A program made the translations under genes and the position numbers. From contig JAURCQ010000002.1 in assembly GCA_030828335.1 (NCBI GenBank), forward strand, positions 1 to 61,226: a stretch of 61,226 bases of DNA, given 5' to 3'. The DNA is from Gammaproteobacteria bacterium. GTDB lineage: Bacteria; Pseudomonadota; Gammaproteobacteria; Pseudomonadales; Azotimanducaceae. Below, one piece after another: positions 16,504-25,594 of this stretch; position 1 is the stretch's first letter; each line of letters begins with the position of its first letter. Below the pieces are notes generated by a model. That model ran no database searches. It had not been told where the DNA came from and was given only the letters and a program-made list of their open reading frames with translations.

Positions 16504-18492
16504 CTAGGCGTTGAGCAGGGCCAGGGCCTCTGCGGTCACATTTTCCGGGGTAAAGCCGTAGGCCGCGAGAACCTCGTTTCCAGGACCGGAGGCGCCGAAC
16601 TGATCGACGCCCAGGACCTGACCGCGACCCCCGGCGATGCGCCACCAGGGCGCCGGATGGGCCGCCTCAATAATGAGGCGCGGCACCTCCGGCGGCAGAA
16701 GGGCCGCCTGGGCCTCGGCATCGGCTGCCAAAAAACGCTCCACGCAGGGCATGGACACGACCCGTACCCGCCGGCCCTGCGCCCGAAGCGCTGCCGCTGC
16801 CGCCTGGGCGAGGGACACCTCCGACCCCGTGGCCACAAGCACCAGCTCCGGGGCCTCCTCGTCCTCGAGGGCGTAGCCGCCCTGGGCGATGGCCGCCACC
16901 TGGGCGCTGTCCCGGCTCGGCACGGGAAGGCCCTGGCGGGACAAAATCAGCGCCGAGGGGCCGTCGGCCCGGGCCAGGGCTTCACGCCAGGCAATCGCCG
17001 TTTCCACCGTATCGCAAGGGCGCCAGGTTTCGAGGCCCGGGGTCATGCGTAGGGTGGCCAGCTGCTCCACGGGCTGGTGCGTGGGGCCGTCCTCGCCCAC
17101 GGCCAGGGAATCGTGGCTGTAGACGAAAATATTCTGCACCCCCATCAGCGCGGCGAGGCGCACCGCGTCCCGGGCGTAGTCCATGAAGGTGAGGAAGGTC
17201 GCGGAGTAGGGCAGAAGGCCACCGTGCAGGGCCATGCCGTTGCAGGCGGCGGTCATAGCGAACTCACGCACACCCCAGGAGAAGTAGTTGGCGTCGGCGT
17301 TCTCGGCGCTGAGCACCCGGGCGCCGTCAAAGCGACTGCCATTGGAGCCGGACAGATCCGCCGACCCCCCGAAGAGGGAGGGAAGGCCCGCAGCGATGAC
17401 GTCCAGGGCGGCCTTGGAACTTTGCCGCGTGGCCAGCGCCTTGCCCTCCGCCTGGGCAGCCTCCGCAAAGGCCGTCAGGGCAGACAATACCGCCTCGGGC
17501 ACGGTCCCCAGCGCTGCCTCGAAGGCGGCGTGCTCGTCGGGGTAGGCTTCGGCGTAGCGCGCCTTTAGGTCGCACCAGGCGGCGTAGGCCTCGGCGCCCC
17601 GGGCCCGCCCGTCCCAGCCTTCCCGCACGTCCTCAGGAATCTCGAAGGGGGCCGCGGTCCAGCCGAGGGCTGCGCGGGTGGCCGCGATTTCCTCGTCCCC
17701 CAGGGGCGCGCCGTGCACCGCTGCCGTACCGGCCTTGGCCGGGGAGCCAAAGCCAATCTGGGTGTTGCAGACAAGGAGCGCCGGACGATCGCTCGCCCGC
17801 GCCGCGGTCAGCGCCGCCGCGATGGCATCCCCGTCGTGACCATCAATGGCGTCCCACACTTCCCAGCCTGCGGCGCGGAAGCGCCCCGGCACATCTTCTG
17901 TGAACCAGCCCTCAACCTTCCCATCGATGCTGATGCCGTTGGCATCGTAGAAGCAGATCAGCTTCCCAAGGCCCAGGGTGCCCGCAAGGGAGATCGCCTC
18001 CTGGGAGATCCCCTCCATGAGGCAGCCATCGCCGAGAAAGACGTAGGTGTGGTGATCGACAAGGGGGAAATCCGGGCGATTAAAGCGCGCTGCTAGCACC
18101 TTCTCCGCCAGGGCCATGCCCACGGCCATGGCCACGCCCTGGCCGAGGGGCCCGGTGGTGGTTTCCACCCCGGGGAGCTCGCCGTATTCCGGGTGCCCTG
18201 CCGTAGGGGCATGGAGCTGACGGAAGTTCTTCAGATCTTCCGTGCTCACCTCGTACCCCGCGAGATGCAAGAGGCCATAAAGGAGCATGGAGGCGTGGCC
18301 GTTGGACAGCACAAAGCGATCCCGGTCGAACCAGCTAGGCACCTCCGGATGATGCTTTAGGGGACCGCACCAAAGGGCCTCGGCCATGTCCGCCATGCCC
18401 ATGGGGGCCCCAGGGTGGCCGCTGTTAGCGCGCTGTACCGCATCCATGGCCAAAACGCGGAGCGCGTCGGCGCGGGTTCGACGGGTAATCAT
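16504..18492 (-). CDS. tkt: Transketolase
   Basis: A 662-residue thiamine-diphosphate enzyme of the pentose phosphate and Calvin pathways, of the same length as E. coli TktA. The start MITRRTRADALRVL at 18492 has GGAGA upstream; the frame continues a further 27 codons upstream without similarity. Recognisable stretches are NSGHPGAPMGMADMAE (near residue 20), FLGDGCLMEGISQEA (near residue 152, thiamine-diphosphate motif), FMDYARDAVRLAALM, and THDSLAV-type YSHDSLAVGEDGPTHQP near residue 460. It is first in the group tkt-pgk-sfsA-fba and divergent from metK. Confidence 0.97.
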   Translation of the reverse strand: MITRRTRADALRVLAMDAVQRANSGHPGAPMGMADMAEALWCGPLKHHPEVPSWFDRDRFVLSNGHASMLLYGLLHLAGYEVSTEDLKNFRQLHAPTAGHPEYGELPGVETTTGPLGQGVAMAVGMALAEKVLAARFNRPDFPLVDHHTYVFLGDGCLMEGISQEAISLAGTLGLGKLICFYDANGISIDGKVEGWFTEDVPGRFRAAGWEVWDAIDGHDGDAIAAALTAARASDRPALLVCNTQIGFGSPAKAGTAAVHGAPLGDEEIAATRAALGWTAAPFEIPEDVREGWDGRARGAEAYAAWCDLKARYAEAYPDEHAAFEAALGTVPEAVLSALTAFAEAAQAEGKALATRQSSKAALDVIAAGLPSLFGGSADLSGSNGSRFDGARVLSAENADANYFSWGVREFAMTAACNGMALHGGLLPYSATFLTFMDYARDAVRLAALMGVQNIFVYSHDSLAVGEDGPTHQPVEQLATLRMTPGLETWRPCDTVETAIAWREALARADGPSALILSRQGLPVPSRDSAQVAAIAQGGYALEDEEAPELVLVATGSEVSLAQAAAAALRAQGRRVRVVSMPCVERFLAADAEAQAALLPPEVPRLIIEAAHPAPWWRIAGGRGQVLGVDQFGASGPGNEVLAAYGFTPENVTAEALALLNA

Positions 18493-18671
18493 GGGGCAGG
18501 TCTCCGGACCAGGGGGGCGCAGGGCGCGTAGTTTCCCAGCCCCATGGGGGATGCGCAACGGCGGCGCGTTCATGCAGCGCCCTCACGGTGACTTGTGAAA
18601 GACTCAAGGCGACCGGAAGGCGCCTTGCATAGCATGGCGATCCACATTTTGACCTTGCGCCGCGGGCGGTC

Positions 18672-18715
18672 CCCCCTTGGGCACCGGGACGGGGTAAGCA
18701 CATCCGTTAAGGGGG
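18672..18715 (+). promoter_or_regulatory. metK leader structure pairing with the ribosome site
   Basis: CCCCCTT (18672-18678) is perfectly complementary to AAGGGGG (18709-18715), which is the probable Shine-Dalgarno sequence six bases before the metK ATG. Inside the 30-base loop, GACGG (18688-18692) can pair with CCGTT (18704-18708). The layout would hide the ribosome site. I could not match it to a SAM or SAH riboswitch class I know. Confidence 0.4.
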
Positions 18716-18721
18716 CTCTCC

Positions 18722-19885
<1,164 letters not shown>

Positions 19886-19889
19886 GCCC

Positions 19890-20720
19890 ATGGCTACGCC
19901 CCTGCCCCTGTCCTTCGAGTTCTTCCCGCCGAAAACGCCGGCGGGGGTGCGCAAGCTGGCTGCGGTGCGCGATCGCCTCGCGGCCCGGGGGCCGGAGTAC
20001 GTCTCCGTCACCTACGGCGCTGGGGGCAGCACTCGGGAAGGCACGCTGAGCACGGTGGAGTCCATGGCGGCGGCGGGGCTAGACGTGGCCCCGCACCTGT
20101 CCATGGGCAGCGATGCCCCAGACACGGTGCGGACGCTTATCGACCGCTACCGCGATCTCGGCATTCGGCGCATCGTTGCGCTCCGCGGCGACATCCCCTC
20201 AGGCATGGGCACGGGGCGCCTCCACTACGCCGTAGAACTGGTGCGCCTGCTTCGAGAACACGCCGGGGATCATTTCCACATCGAGGTGGCGGCCTATCCG
20301 GAAATCCATCCCGACGCCCCCTCGGCAGACGCCGATCTACGCTTCTTCGCCGAGAAATGCGCCGCCGGCGCCGACAGCGCTCTGACCCAGTATTTTTACA
20401 ACGCCGATGCCTACTTCGACTTCTGCGACCGCGTGGCGGCCCTGGGCGTGACCACGCCCATCATTCCCGGCGTCATGCCCATCACCAACAGCACGGGGCT
20501 ACGACGCTTTTCCCGCGCCTGCGGCGCGGAAATCCCCCGCTGGCTGGATCGGCGCCTCGACAGCTACGAGGAAGGATCCGCGGATTTCCTTGCCTTCGGC
20601 CTGGATGTGGTCACGTCCCTCTGCGAGCGCCTCATCGCCGGCGGCGCTCCGGGCCTTCATCTCTACACCATGAACCAAGCGGAGGCCCCCGAGGCCCTTC
20701 TCGACCGCCTCGGGCGCTAA
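19890..20720 (+). CDS. metF: 5,10-methylenetetrahydrofolate reductase
   Basis: A 276-residue flavoprotein that reduces methylene-THF to methyl-THF for methionine synthesis. Family motifs are LSFEFFPPKT (near residue 7), VSVTYGAGGSTRE (near residue 38), RRIVALRGD (near residue 91) and TQYFYNADAYFDF (near residue 172). The length is slightly shorter than E. coli MetF (296). The ATG follows the metK stop closely and the rsmE ATG follows two bases after its stop, so metK-metF-rsmE appears to be one transcript. Confidence 0.97.
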   Translation: MATPLPLSFEFFPPKTPAGVRKLAAVRDRLAARGPEYVSVTYGAGGSTREGTLSTVESMAAAGLDVAPHLSMGSDAPDTVRTLIDRYRDLGIRRIVALRGDIPSGMGTGRLHYAVELVRLLREHAGDHFHIEVAAYPEIHPDAPSADADLRFFAEKCAAGADSALTQYFYNADAYFDFCDRVAALGVTTPIIPGVMPITNSTGLRRFSRACGAEIPRWLDRRLDSYEEGSADFLAFGLDVVTSLCERLIAGGAPGLHLYTMNQAEAPEALLDRLGR

Positions 20721-20722
20721 CC

Positions 20723-21454
20723 ATGCGCACGCCCCGGCTATATTGGCCCGCGCCCCTGCCCACGGGCACCGTCCCCCTCCCCGACGCCGCCGCCCGGCAT
20801 CTTTTGAAGGTGCTTCGCCGCCGGGACGGCGACCCCGTGGCGCTATTCGACGGCGCGGGCTGGGTGGCCGAAGCCACCCTATGCGACGTCTCGCCTAAGG
20901 GCGGCCAGCTGACCGTGAGCGATGCGCGGGAAGATCGGCACAGCGAACCACCCCTCCACCTCCACCTCGGCCTGCCCCTGCTCCGCGGTGAGCGGCTCGA
21001 TGTGGCTTTGCAAAAAGCCTGTGAACTCGGGGTTTCAGAAATCACCCTCCTGCAAACCCAGCGCACGGAGGTGAAGTTTGATCCTGGCGCCCGGGGGGCG
21101 CGGCGCCTGGCCCACGCCGAAGGCGTGCTGGTGCACGCGGCGCAGCAAAGCGGCCGCACGGTGCTGCCCCAGCTTCATGGGCCCCAACCCCTCGAGCAGT
21201 TCGCCGCCGATCGCCCCGAGGCCCTGAAGGTCGTGCTTGACCCCGAGGGCATGGCCCTGGCGGCCTCGGAGAGCGAGAAACCTCGTTCCGTAGTGCTGGT
21301 AACGGGCCCGGAGGGGGGGCTTAGCGATGAGGAATGCAAGAAGCTCGCGCGCCAGGGCTTTGTCCGCTGGCGCCTGGGGCCGCGCATCCTCCGCGCGGAA
21401 ACGGCGCCCCTAGCCGCCCTCGCGACCCTGTCCGCTCGCTTCGGCGACTTCTGA
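20723..21454 (+). CDS. rsmE: 16S rRNA (uridine-1498-N3) methyltransferase
   Basis: A 243-residue SPOUT-class methyltransferase that modifies U1498 of 16S rRNA. The N-terminal PUA-like domain has DAAARHLLKVLRRRDGD (near residue 18). The SPOUT knot contains VTGPEGGLSDEE (near residue 193) and the closing LGPRILRAETAPLAAL (near residue 219). The start at ATG 20723 gives the conserved N-terminus MRTPRLYW. The last 45 bases overlap the end of a convergent unknown gene on the minus strand. In Pseudomonas rsmE follows the pil-chp cluster, which bears on the three genes that come next. Confidence 0.95.
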   Translation: MRTPRLYWPAPLPTGTVPLPDAAARHLLKVLRRRDGDPVALFDGAGWVAEATLCDVSPKGGQLTVSDAREDRHSEPPLHLHLGLPLLRGERLDVALQKACELGVSEITLLQTQRTEVKFDPGARGARRLAHAEGVLVHAAQQSGRTVLPQLHGPQPLEQFAADRPEALKVVLDPEGMALAASESEKPRSVVLVTGPEGGLSDEECKKLARQGFVRWRLGPRILRAETAPLAALATLSARFGDF

Positions 21455-23023
21455 GCCATCCCCCTTCGACAACACCCAATGCAGCGCACGGGGACCGGCG
21501 GTGACCCCCAAAGCCCCCGCGGGGGCCTGCGCCCCCGCGCCTAGGGCATAGGCCAGAAGCACCGACGCTTCGCCATACTCGTCGGCAGCCATCGCCGGCG
21601 GGGCAAGGCTGACCGCCGCTCGCGTCAGGCGAAGCACGGTCCAGGGCAGGGTCCGCTCCCCATCAGCGCCCTTGGCCCGAAGCGTCGCGCCGTCGAGGGA
21701 GAGCCCCTCCGCAGGCCCTAACCCACCGCGTTCCGCCTCCCCAAGGGCGACGGCAACGGATCGTTCGACCGCCGCCAGGGGCGCCGCCAGCACCACGGGG
21801 TGGCCCAGGGCACGCTCCAGGCCCTCGGCGTCAAACCACAGTAGCGGATTCAGCGCTTGGTGAAGCTGCTCAAGGCGCCGCCGAAGGGCCGGTGCTGCCT
21901 GTGAGGCCTCCGCTTCGAGGGCAGTCAGGGCGGCCAGGAGGGCCCCATCATCGCCGAGGGCGGCGACCAGGGAGGGCTGAGCCGCCCTGTGGTTTAGGGC
22001 GGGATCCCGCGCCGGGGATGGCTCCGGCACCACATCGGGCGACCCCATGGGCTCGGGAGCCGACGCCGTCGGCGGCCCGCTGGCCAGCGCGGCGGGGGGT
22101 GCGGCAGGCGGTTCGGGGAGAGGCGCCGGCGGAGCCTCGAAACCGGAGGCCCAGAGGTCAATCTCCTCAATCAGGGCCGAGAACCGCTCATCCTCAAGCA
22201 CCGCCCGGGGCTCCGCGAACACCTCCAGGAGCTCGGGCAAGCGCGCATCGAGGGCGCCAGGGGCCGGAAGCACCCCGCTACGCCGTTGGGCCGCCAAATT
22301 ACCCAGGGCCCAGGCCCACTCCCAGCGCTGCTGAGCAGCGGCGTCCCCCTGGGGCTGCGCGGACAGGGCGGCGAGCTGCGCTTGCGCCGCCCCCAAGGCC
22401 TGATCCTCTCCCGGGGTGGTGCGCAGCGCCTGAGCCAACGTCCAAAGGGTGGGCGCGTTCGGCGCCGCAGCAGGGCCCGCGGGATCCTCTGCGGCGCGGC
22501 CCGCGGCGGGTAAGCGCCCCAGGGCCAGGGCCTCCGCGCCCCCCTCCGGCACGTAGGCTGGCAGGGTGCGCGCCTCGAAAAAGGCTTCATCCAAACGCCG
22601 GAGGCCCGGCAGCACGGTGGCGGGCTCGGCGTCGGCAGCGTCCAGCAAGGCGCTGGCCGCCGCCCCCCAAAAGGCTGGCCCCGCCCCCTCCGCAAAGCAG
22701 CCCTGCACCCAGGTGGCCACGAAGAGGTTCGGGAGCAAGGCGCCCCAGAGGGCGGGGGTCGCCGTGATCAGGCTAAAGGCCCGACGGTAGATTCGATGGG
22801 GCGTTCCCGCGTCGAGGTGGGCCAAGGCGAGGGCCTCGAGCGCCGCCTGACGCGTGGGGCGATCCGCGGGGGAGGCGGCTTGCCACGCCGCCGCCGCGTC
22901 TCCAAGGGCCTCCGCCCCAGGCCCGGCTTGGAGCGCAGCGAGCGCCAGGCATGCCCAGGGCCGAGCGTCGTCGCCGGCCTGCGCAGCGGCGAGCGCTTCC
23001 GCGCTGGCCCGGCGAAAATCCAT
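21410..23023 (-). CDS. Unknown protein in the position of ChpA/FimL
   Basis: A 537-residue, alanine- and proline-rich soluble protein (start MDFRRASAEALAAAQ). I do not recognise its family with confidence. The N-terminal 330 residues look alpha-helical. A Pro/Ala-rich linker follows near residues 340-380 (APPAPLPEPPAAPPAALAS), then a smaller C-terminal domain. No histidine-kinase, Hpt, receiver or CheW motif is visible. It lies 19 bases after the membrane coiled-coil gene and overlaps rsmE tail-to-tail by 45 bases. Lying between rsmE and gshB, it sits where Pseudomonas has the end of the pil-chp cluster. A shortened ChpA- or FimL-like protein is a possible origin, inferred from position only. 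Start codon support is weak (no clear ribosome site). Confidence 0.6.
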   Translation of the reverse strand: MDFRRASAEALAAAQAGDDARPWACLALAALQAGPGAEALGDAAAAWQAASPADRPTRQAALEALALAHLDAGTPHRIYRRAFSLITATPALWGALLPNLFVATWVQGCFAEGAGPAFWGAAASALLDAADAEPATVLPGLRRLDEAFFEARTLPAYVPEGGAEALALGRLPAAGRAAEDPAGPAAAPNAPTLWTLAQALRTTPGEDQALGAAQAQLAALSAQPQGDAAAQQRWEWAWALGNLAAQRRSGVLPAPGALDARLPELLEVFAEPRAVLEDERFSALIEEIDLWASGFEAPPAPLPEPPAAPPAALASGPPTASAPEPMGSPDVVPEPSPARDPALNHRAAQPSLVAALGDDGALLAALTALEAEASQAAPALRRRLEQLHQALNPLLWFDAEGLERALGHPVVLAAPLAAVERSVAVALGEAERGGLGPAEGLSLDGATLRAKGADGERTLPWTVLRLTRAAVSLAPPAMAADEYGEASVLLAYALGAGAQAPAGALGVTAGPRALHWVLSKGDGSEVAEASGQGREGG

Positions 23024-23042
23024 GGGCGGGGAAACCAAGGGC

Positions 23043-24209
23043 CTAGGCCTCTTCGGTGCTGCGGGAATGGGGGGCAAGATCCGTCTCAAACCCCTTCAAG
23101 GCGGCCTGCCCCGCCGCCAGTGCCGCTTCAAAGCCTTCTAAGGCCACGGGGGCGGGGGCTTGCCCCTCGGCCTCGCGAACGGTGGCGGCAAGGTCGGCAA
23201 GGGCCTTGGGCGTCTCCTCGAGCACGGCGGCCAGCCCCTCCAGGGGGGATCCGAGGGCGGTGAGCTGATCGGCAAGGCTGGCCTGCTGCTCCCCTAGGGC
23301 CCCCATGGGGTCGGCAAAGGCGGCTTGCTCCGCGGCCAAGGCCCCGCTGCGCTGGGCCAGGGTGTCCGTGGCCAGGGCCAGCGTGTCCCGAAGGGCCGGC
23401 AAGGCCTCGAGCGCCTGATCACACGCCTCCGCTACGGCCGCGCCACCCTCGCACTCGGCGGCCTCCTCCGCCAGCGTATCGAGGGCCTGATTCAGCTGCT
23501 GATCCAGCTGCCCAAGACCATCCTGAAGCTGGGCAAAAAGCGCACCCAAGCCCGCCCCCTGGGCGGCGATGGCCTCCACGGGACGCACCAGCGCTTCGCG
23601 ATAGTCAGCGCCTTCGGCCGCAAGGCTTTGGCTGGTTTGAAGGGTCGTCGCCGCGGTGGCGCAGGTCCCTTCCGCCATCCGCAGCGAAGCCATAAGGCGT
23701 TGCATCTCGCCGTCCACCGTGGCCAAGGCCGCCGTGAACGCCTCTCGCGCCGCCGCGCTGGCCGCGTGCTGCGCGGCGAGGCCCGCGCGAAGCGCCTCGG
23801 CTTCTTCAAGCAGGCGGCCCAGCTGCTGAGCCTGGGCGTCCCGCTGGCGCAGCAGCCGCTCGAGGCCGGCCCCAAGGCCCTGAAGAGTCGGGGGCAGGGG
23901 CAGGGACTCGAGGGAAACGTTGAGTGCCGATTCCGCGCTCCCGACCTTTCCCTGCAGCACCGCTATGGCTTGGCGAAGGGCTTCCCCTGCCGCCGCTTCC
24001 TCGGCGATGGCCTGCTGCGTGCTGCGCAGCAGCAGCGCCCCAAGCAGGAGCGCCAGAGCCAGGGCCCCCGCTGCCCAGCGCAGCACCGCCGGGGCCGATT
24101 GTCCCGAGCCGAGCACCAGGGCGGCCGCGACGGTCCCCCCTGCAAGTACCAGAGCCACCATAAAGAGCCGCCACCAAAGCCGCTGTTGCCGCGTTGCCCG
24201 TTCAACCAT
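23043..24209 (-). CDS. Membrane-anchored coiled-coil protein, PilJ-like position
   Basis: A 388-residue protein. Two hydrophobic helices near the N-terminus (about residues 12-33 and 43-62) are followed by about 300 residues of Ala/Leu/Gln/Glu-rich sequence with coiled-coil character (for example RLLEEAEALRAGLAAQHAA). This resembles the topology of a chemoreceptor such as PilJ, but the invariant receptor hairpin signature is absent and no methylation motif is seen. The start at 24209 (MVERATRQQRLWW) has GGAGA upstream and overlaps the preceding CheW-like gene by eight bases. Together they look like an eroded or specialised PilI-PilJ pair; the assignment rests on order and topology. Confidence 0.6.
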   Translation of the reverse strand: MVERATRQQRLWWRLFMVALVLAGGTVAAALVLGSGQSAPAVLRWAAGALALALLLGALLLRSTQQAIAEEAAAGEALRQAIAVLQGKVGSAESALNVSLESLPLPPTLQGLGAGLERLLRQRDAQAQQLGRLLEEAEALRAGLAAQHAASAAAREAFTAALATVDGEMQRLMASLRMAEGTCATAATTLQTSQSLAAEGADYREALVRPVEAIAAQGAGLGALFAQLQDGLGQLDQQLNQALDTLAEEAAECEGGAAVAEACDQALEALPALRDTLALATDTLAQRSGALAAEQAAFADPMGALGEQQASLADQLTALGSPLEGLAAVLEETPKALADLAATVREAEGQAPAPVALEGFEAALAAGQAALKGFETDLAPHSRSTEEA

Positions 24210-24609
24210 GGGGGGGGAGATCTCCAACAAAGGGATTAAAGGCGGGGTCTTCGAGGAGCGTCGCCAAGGAAAAGGCCGAGGCGTCGGGCTCGGGGAGAGG
24301 CGCCCAGCCAAGCACCCGCTCCGCGGCCAAGGCCAGCTGCCCGCCGGCCAACAGCAGGAGCGTGCGTGGCCGTCCCGCGCGCCCCCAGAGATAGGCACCG
24401 GGAGCACGAACGCACCAGGGCCGGCCCGCTGCCAGCGCAAACCCTAGGCACCAGGGATAGGCGCCGTCGGATCCTAGCCAAGCCTTCGGTGCCGCCAGGC
24501 CAAGGAGCGCGCCGCGGGGGATCAGCACCCGGGCTGTTCCCGGGGCCCAGCGCACGGCGAGGGCCGCTCCCTTGCTCCACCGCAGGGGGCCCGCTACGCT
24601 CGCCGGCAT
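24202..24609 (-). CDS. CheW-like protein, PilI-like position
   Basis: A 135-residue soluble protein that I read as a divergent CheW-fold adaptor. The middle pattern WCLGFALAAGRPW, then a strand block RTLLLLAGGQLALAAERVLGW, follows the CheW order 'G-x-A-x-x-x-G-R ... hydrophobic strand ... V-x-G'. It ends SLATLLEDPAFNPF, similar in style to the C-terminus of PilI proteins. The start ATG at 24609 has a strong GGGAGAGA site; a longer frame upstream overlaps gshB and is not supported. Divergent placement from gshB matches pilG-pilI in Pseudomonas, but pilG and pilH response regulators are missing. The fold assignment is tentative. Confidence 0.5.
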   Translation of the reverse strand: MPASVAGPLRWSKGAALAVRWAPGTARVLIPRGALLGLAAPKAWLGSDGAYPWCLGFALAAGRPWCVRAPGAYLWGRAGRPRTLLLLAGGQLALAAERVLGWAPLPEPDASAFSLATLLEDPAFNPFVGDLPPHG

Positions 24610-24631
24610 TCTCTCCCTGGGTGCGCTCACC

Positions 24632-25585
24632 ATGATCGACCTCGCTATTGTTATGGACCCCGTCGCGGGGCTATCGAAGAAAAAAGACTCCACCCTGGCC
24701 ATGTGCCTAGCCGCCCAGGCGCGAGGCTGGACGGTCTACAGCATCACGCAGGACGGGCTGTATTTCGCCGAGGGGCAGGTATTGGCCCTGGCGACGCCCG
24801 TGACCGTGGATCTTTCGGCGGACCCCTTTTGGCACCTTGGGGAAACGGTCACCCGCCCCCTCGCCAGCTTCAGCGGCGTGCTGATGCGCAAGGATCCGCC
24901 CTTCGACATGGAGTATATCTACACCACCTACCTGTTAGAACGCGCGGAGGCCGCAGGGGTCCCGGTGTTCAACCGTCCAGCGAGCCTTCGGGACTGCAAC
25001 GAGAAGTTCTTCGCCACGGCCTTCCCCGAATTCACCCCGCCGCTGATCGTGAGCAAGCGCGCAGAACAGCTTCGGGCCTTTGCGGAAGCCGAAGGGGATG
25101 TGGTGATGAAACCCCTGGATGGCATGGGGGGCGCTTCCATCTTCCGCCTTAAGCCGGGAGATTCGAACCTGTCCGTGGTGATCGAGACCCTCACCGCCGG
25201 GGGCACGCAGCAAATCATGGCCCAGCGCTATCTGCCGGAGATTAAGGACGGGGATAAGCGCATCCTCATGATCGAAGGCAAGCCCGTGCCCTACGCCCTG
25301 GCGCGCATTCCCGCCGCCGGGGAGAGCCGGGGCAACCTCGCCGCTGGCGGCCGGGGCGAAGCCCGGCCCCTAACGGACCGGGATCGGGAAATTGCCGAGG
25401 CCGTGGGGCCCGAGCTGGTCCGCCGGGGCCTGAGCTTCGTGGGCATGGACGTGATCGGCACCCACCTCACGGAGGTGAACGTCACCTGCCCCACCTGCAT
25501 TCGCGAGCTCGATGCGCAGTGCGGCCTCGACATCGCCGGGGATTTTCTCGACGCCATCACCGAGCGGCTGAAGCCCGTCGCGTAG
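24632..25585 (+). CDS. gshB: Glutathione synthetase
   Basis: A 317-residue ATP-grasp enzyme that joins gamma-glutamylcysteine and glycine to form glutathione, the usual length for GshB. Family stretches are IVMDPVAGLSKKKDSTLAM (near residue 6), RKDPPFDMEYIYTTYLLE (near residue 90), MKPLDGMGGASIF (near residue 158) and the C-terminal NVTCPTCIRELD. In most relatives the last motif reads NVTSPTCIRE, so one Ser is Cys here. It is divergent from the CheW-like gene with a 22-base gap between start codons, and it is followed by the TonB-like gene after nine bases. Confidence 0.96.
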   Translation: MIDLAIVMDPVAGLSKKKDSTLAMCLAAQARGWTVYSITQDGLYFAEGQVLALATPVTVDLSADPFWHLGETVTRPLASFSGVLMRKDPPFDMEYIYTTYLLERAEAAGVPVFNRPASLRDCNEKFFATAFPEFTPPLIVSKRAEQLRAFAEAEGDVVMKPLDGMGGASIFRLKPGDSNLSVVIETLTAGGTQQIMAQRYLPEIKDGDKRILMIEGKPVPYALARIPAAGESRGNLAAGGRGEARPLTDRDREIAEAVGPELVRRGLSFVGMDVIGTHLTEVNVTCPTCIRELDAQCGLDIAGDFLDAITERLKPVA

Positions 25586-25594
25586 GGCAGGGCC

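Noticed and set aside
18600-18660. Known SAM/SAH riboswitch before metK
   Set aside because: No match to the classes I can recall. A 6-bp hairpin (AAGGCG/CGCCTT) is present but alone is not diagnostic, so only the ribosome-site pairing is reported.
23325-24239. 304-codon plus-strand frame opposite the PilJ-like gene
   Set aside because: Composition is Arg/Gly/Gln rich without hydrophobic or coiled-coil logic. The minus strand has two clear membrane helices and a ribosome site, so the minus gene is preferred, although this is the least certain strand choice in the window.
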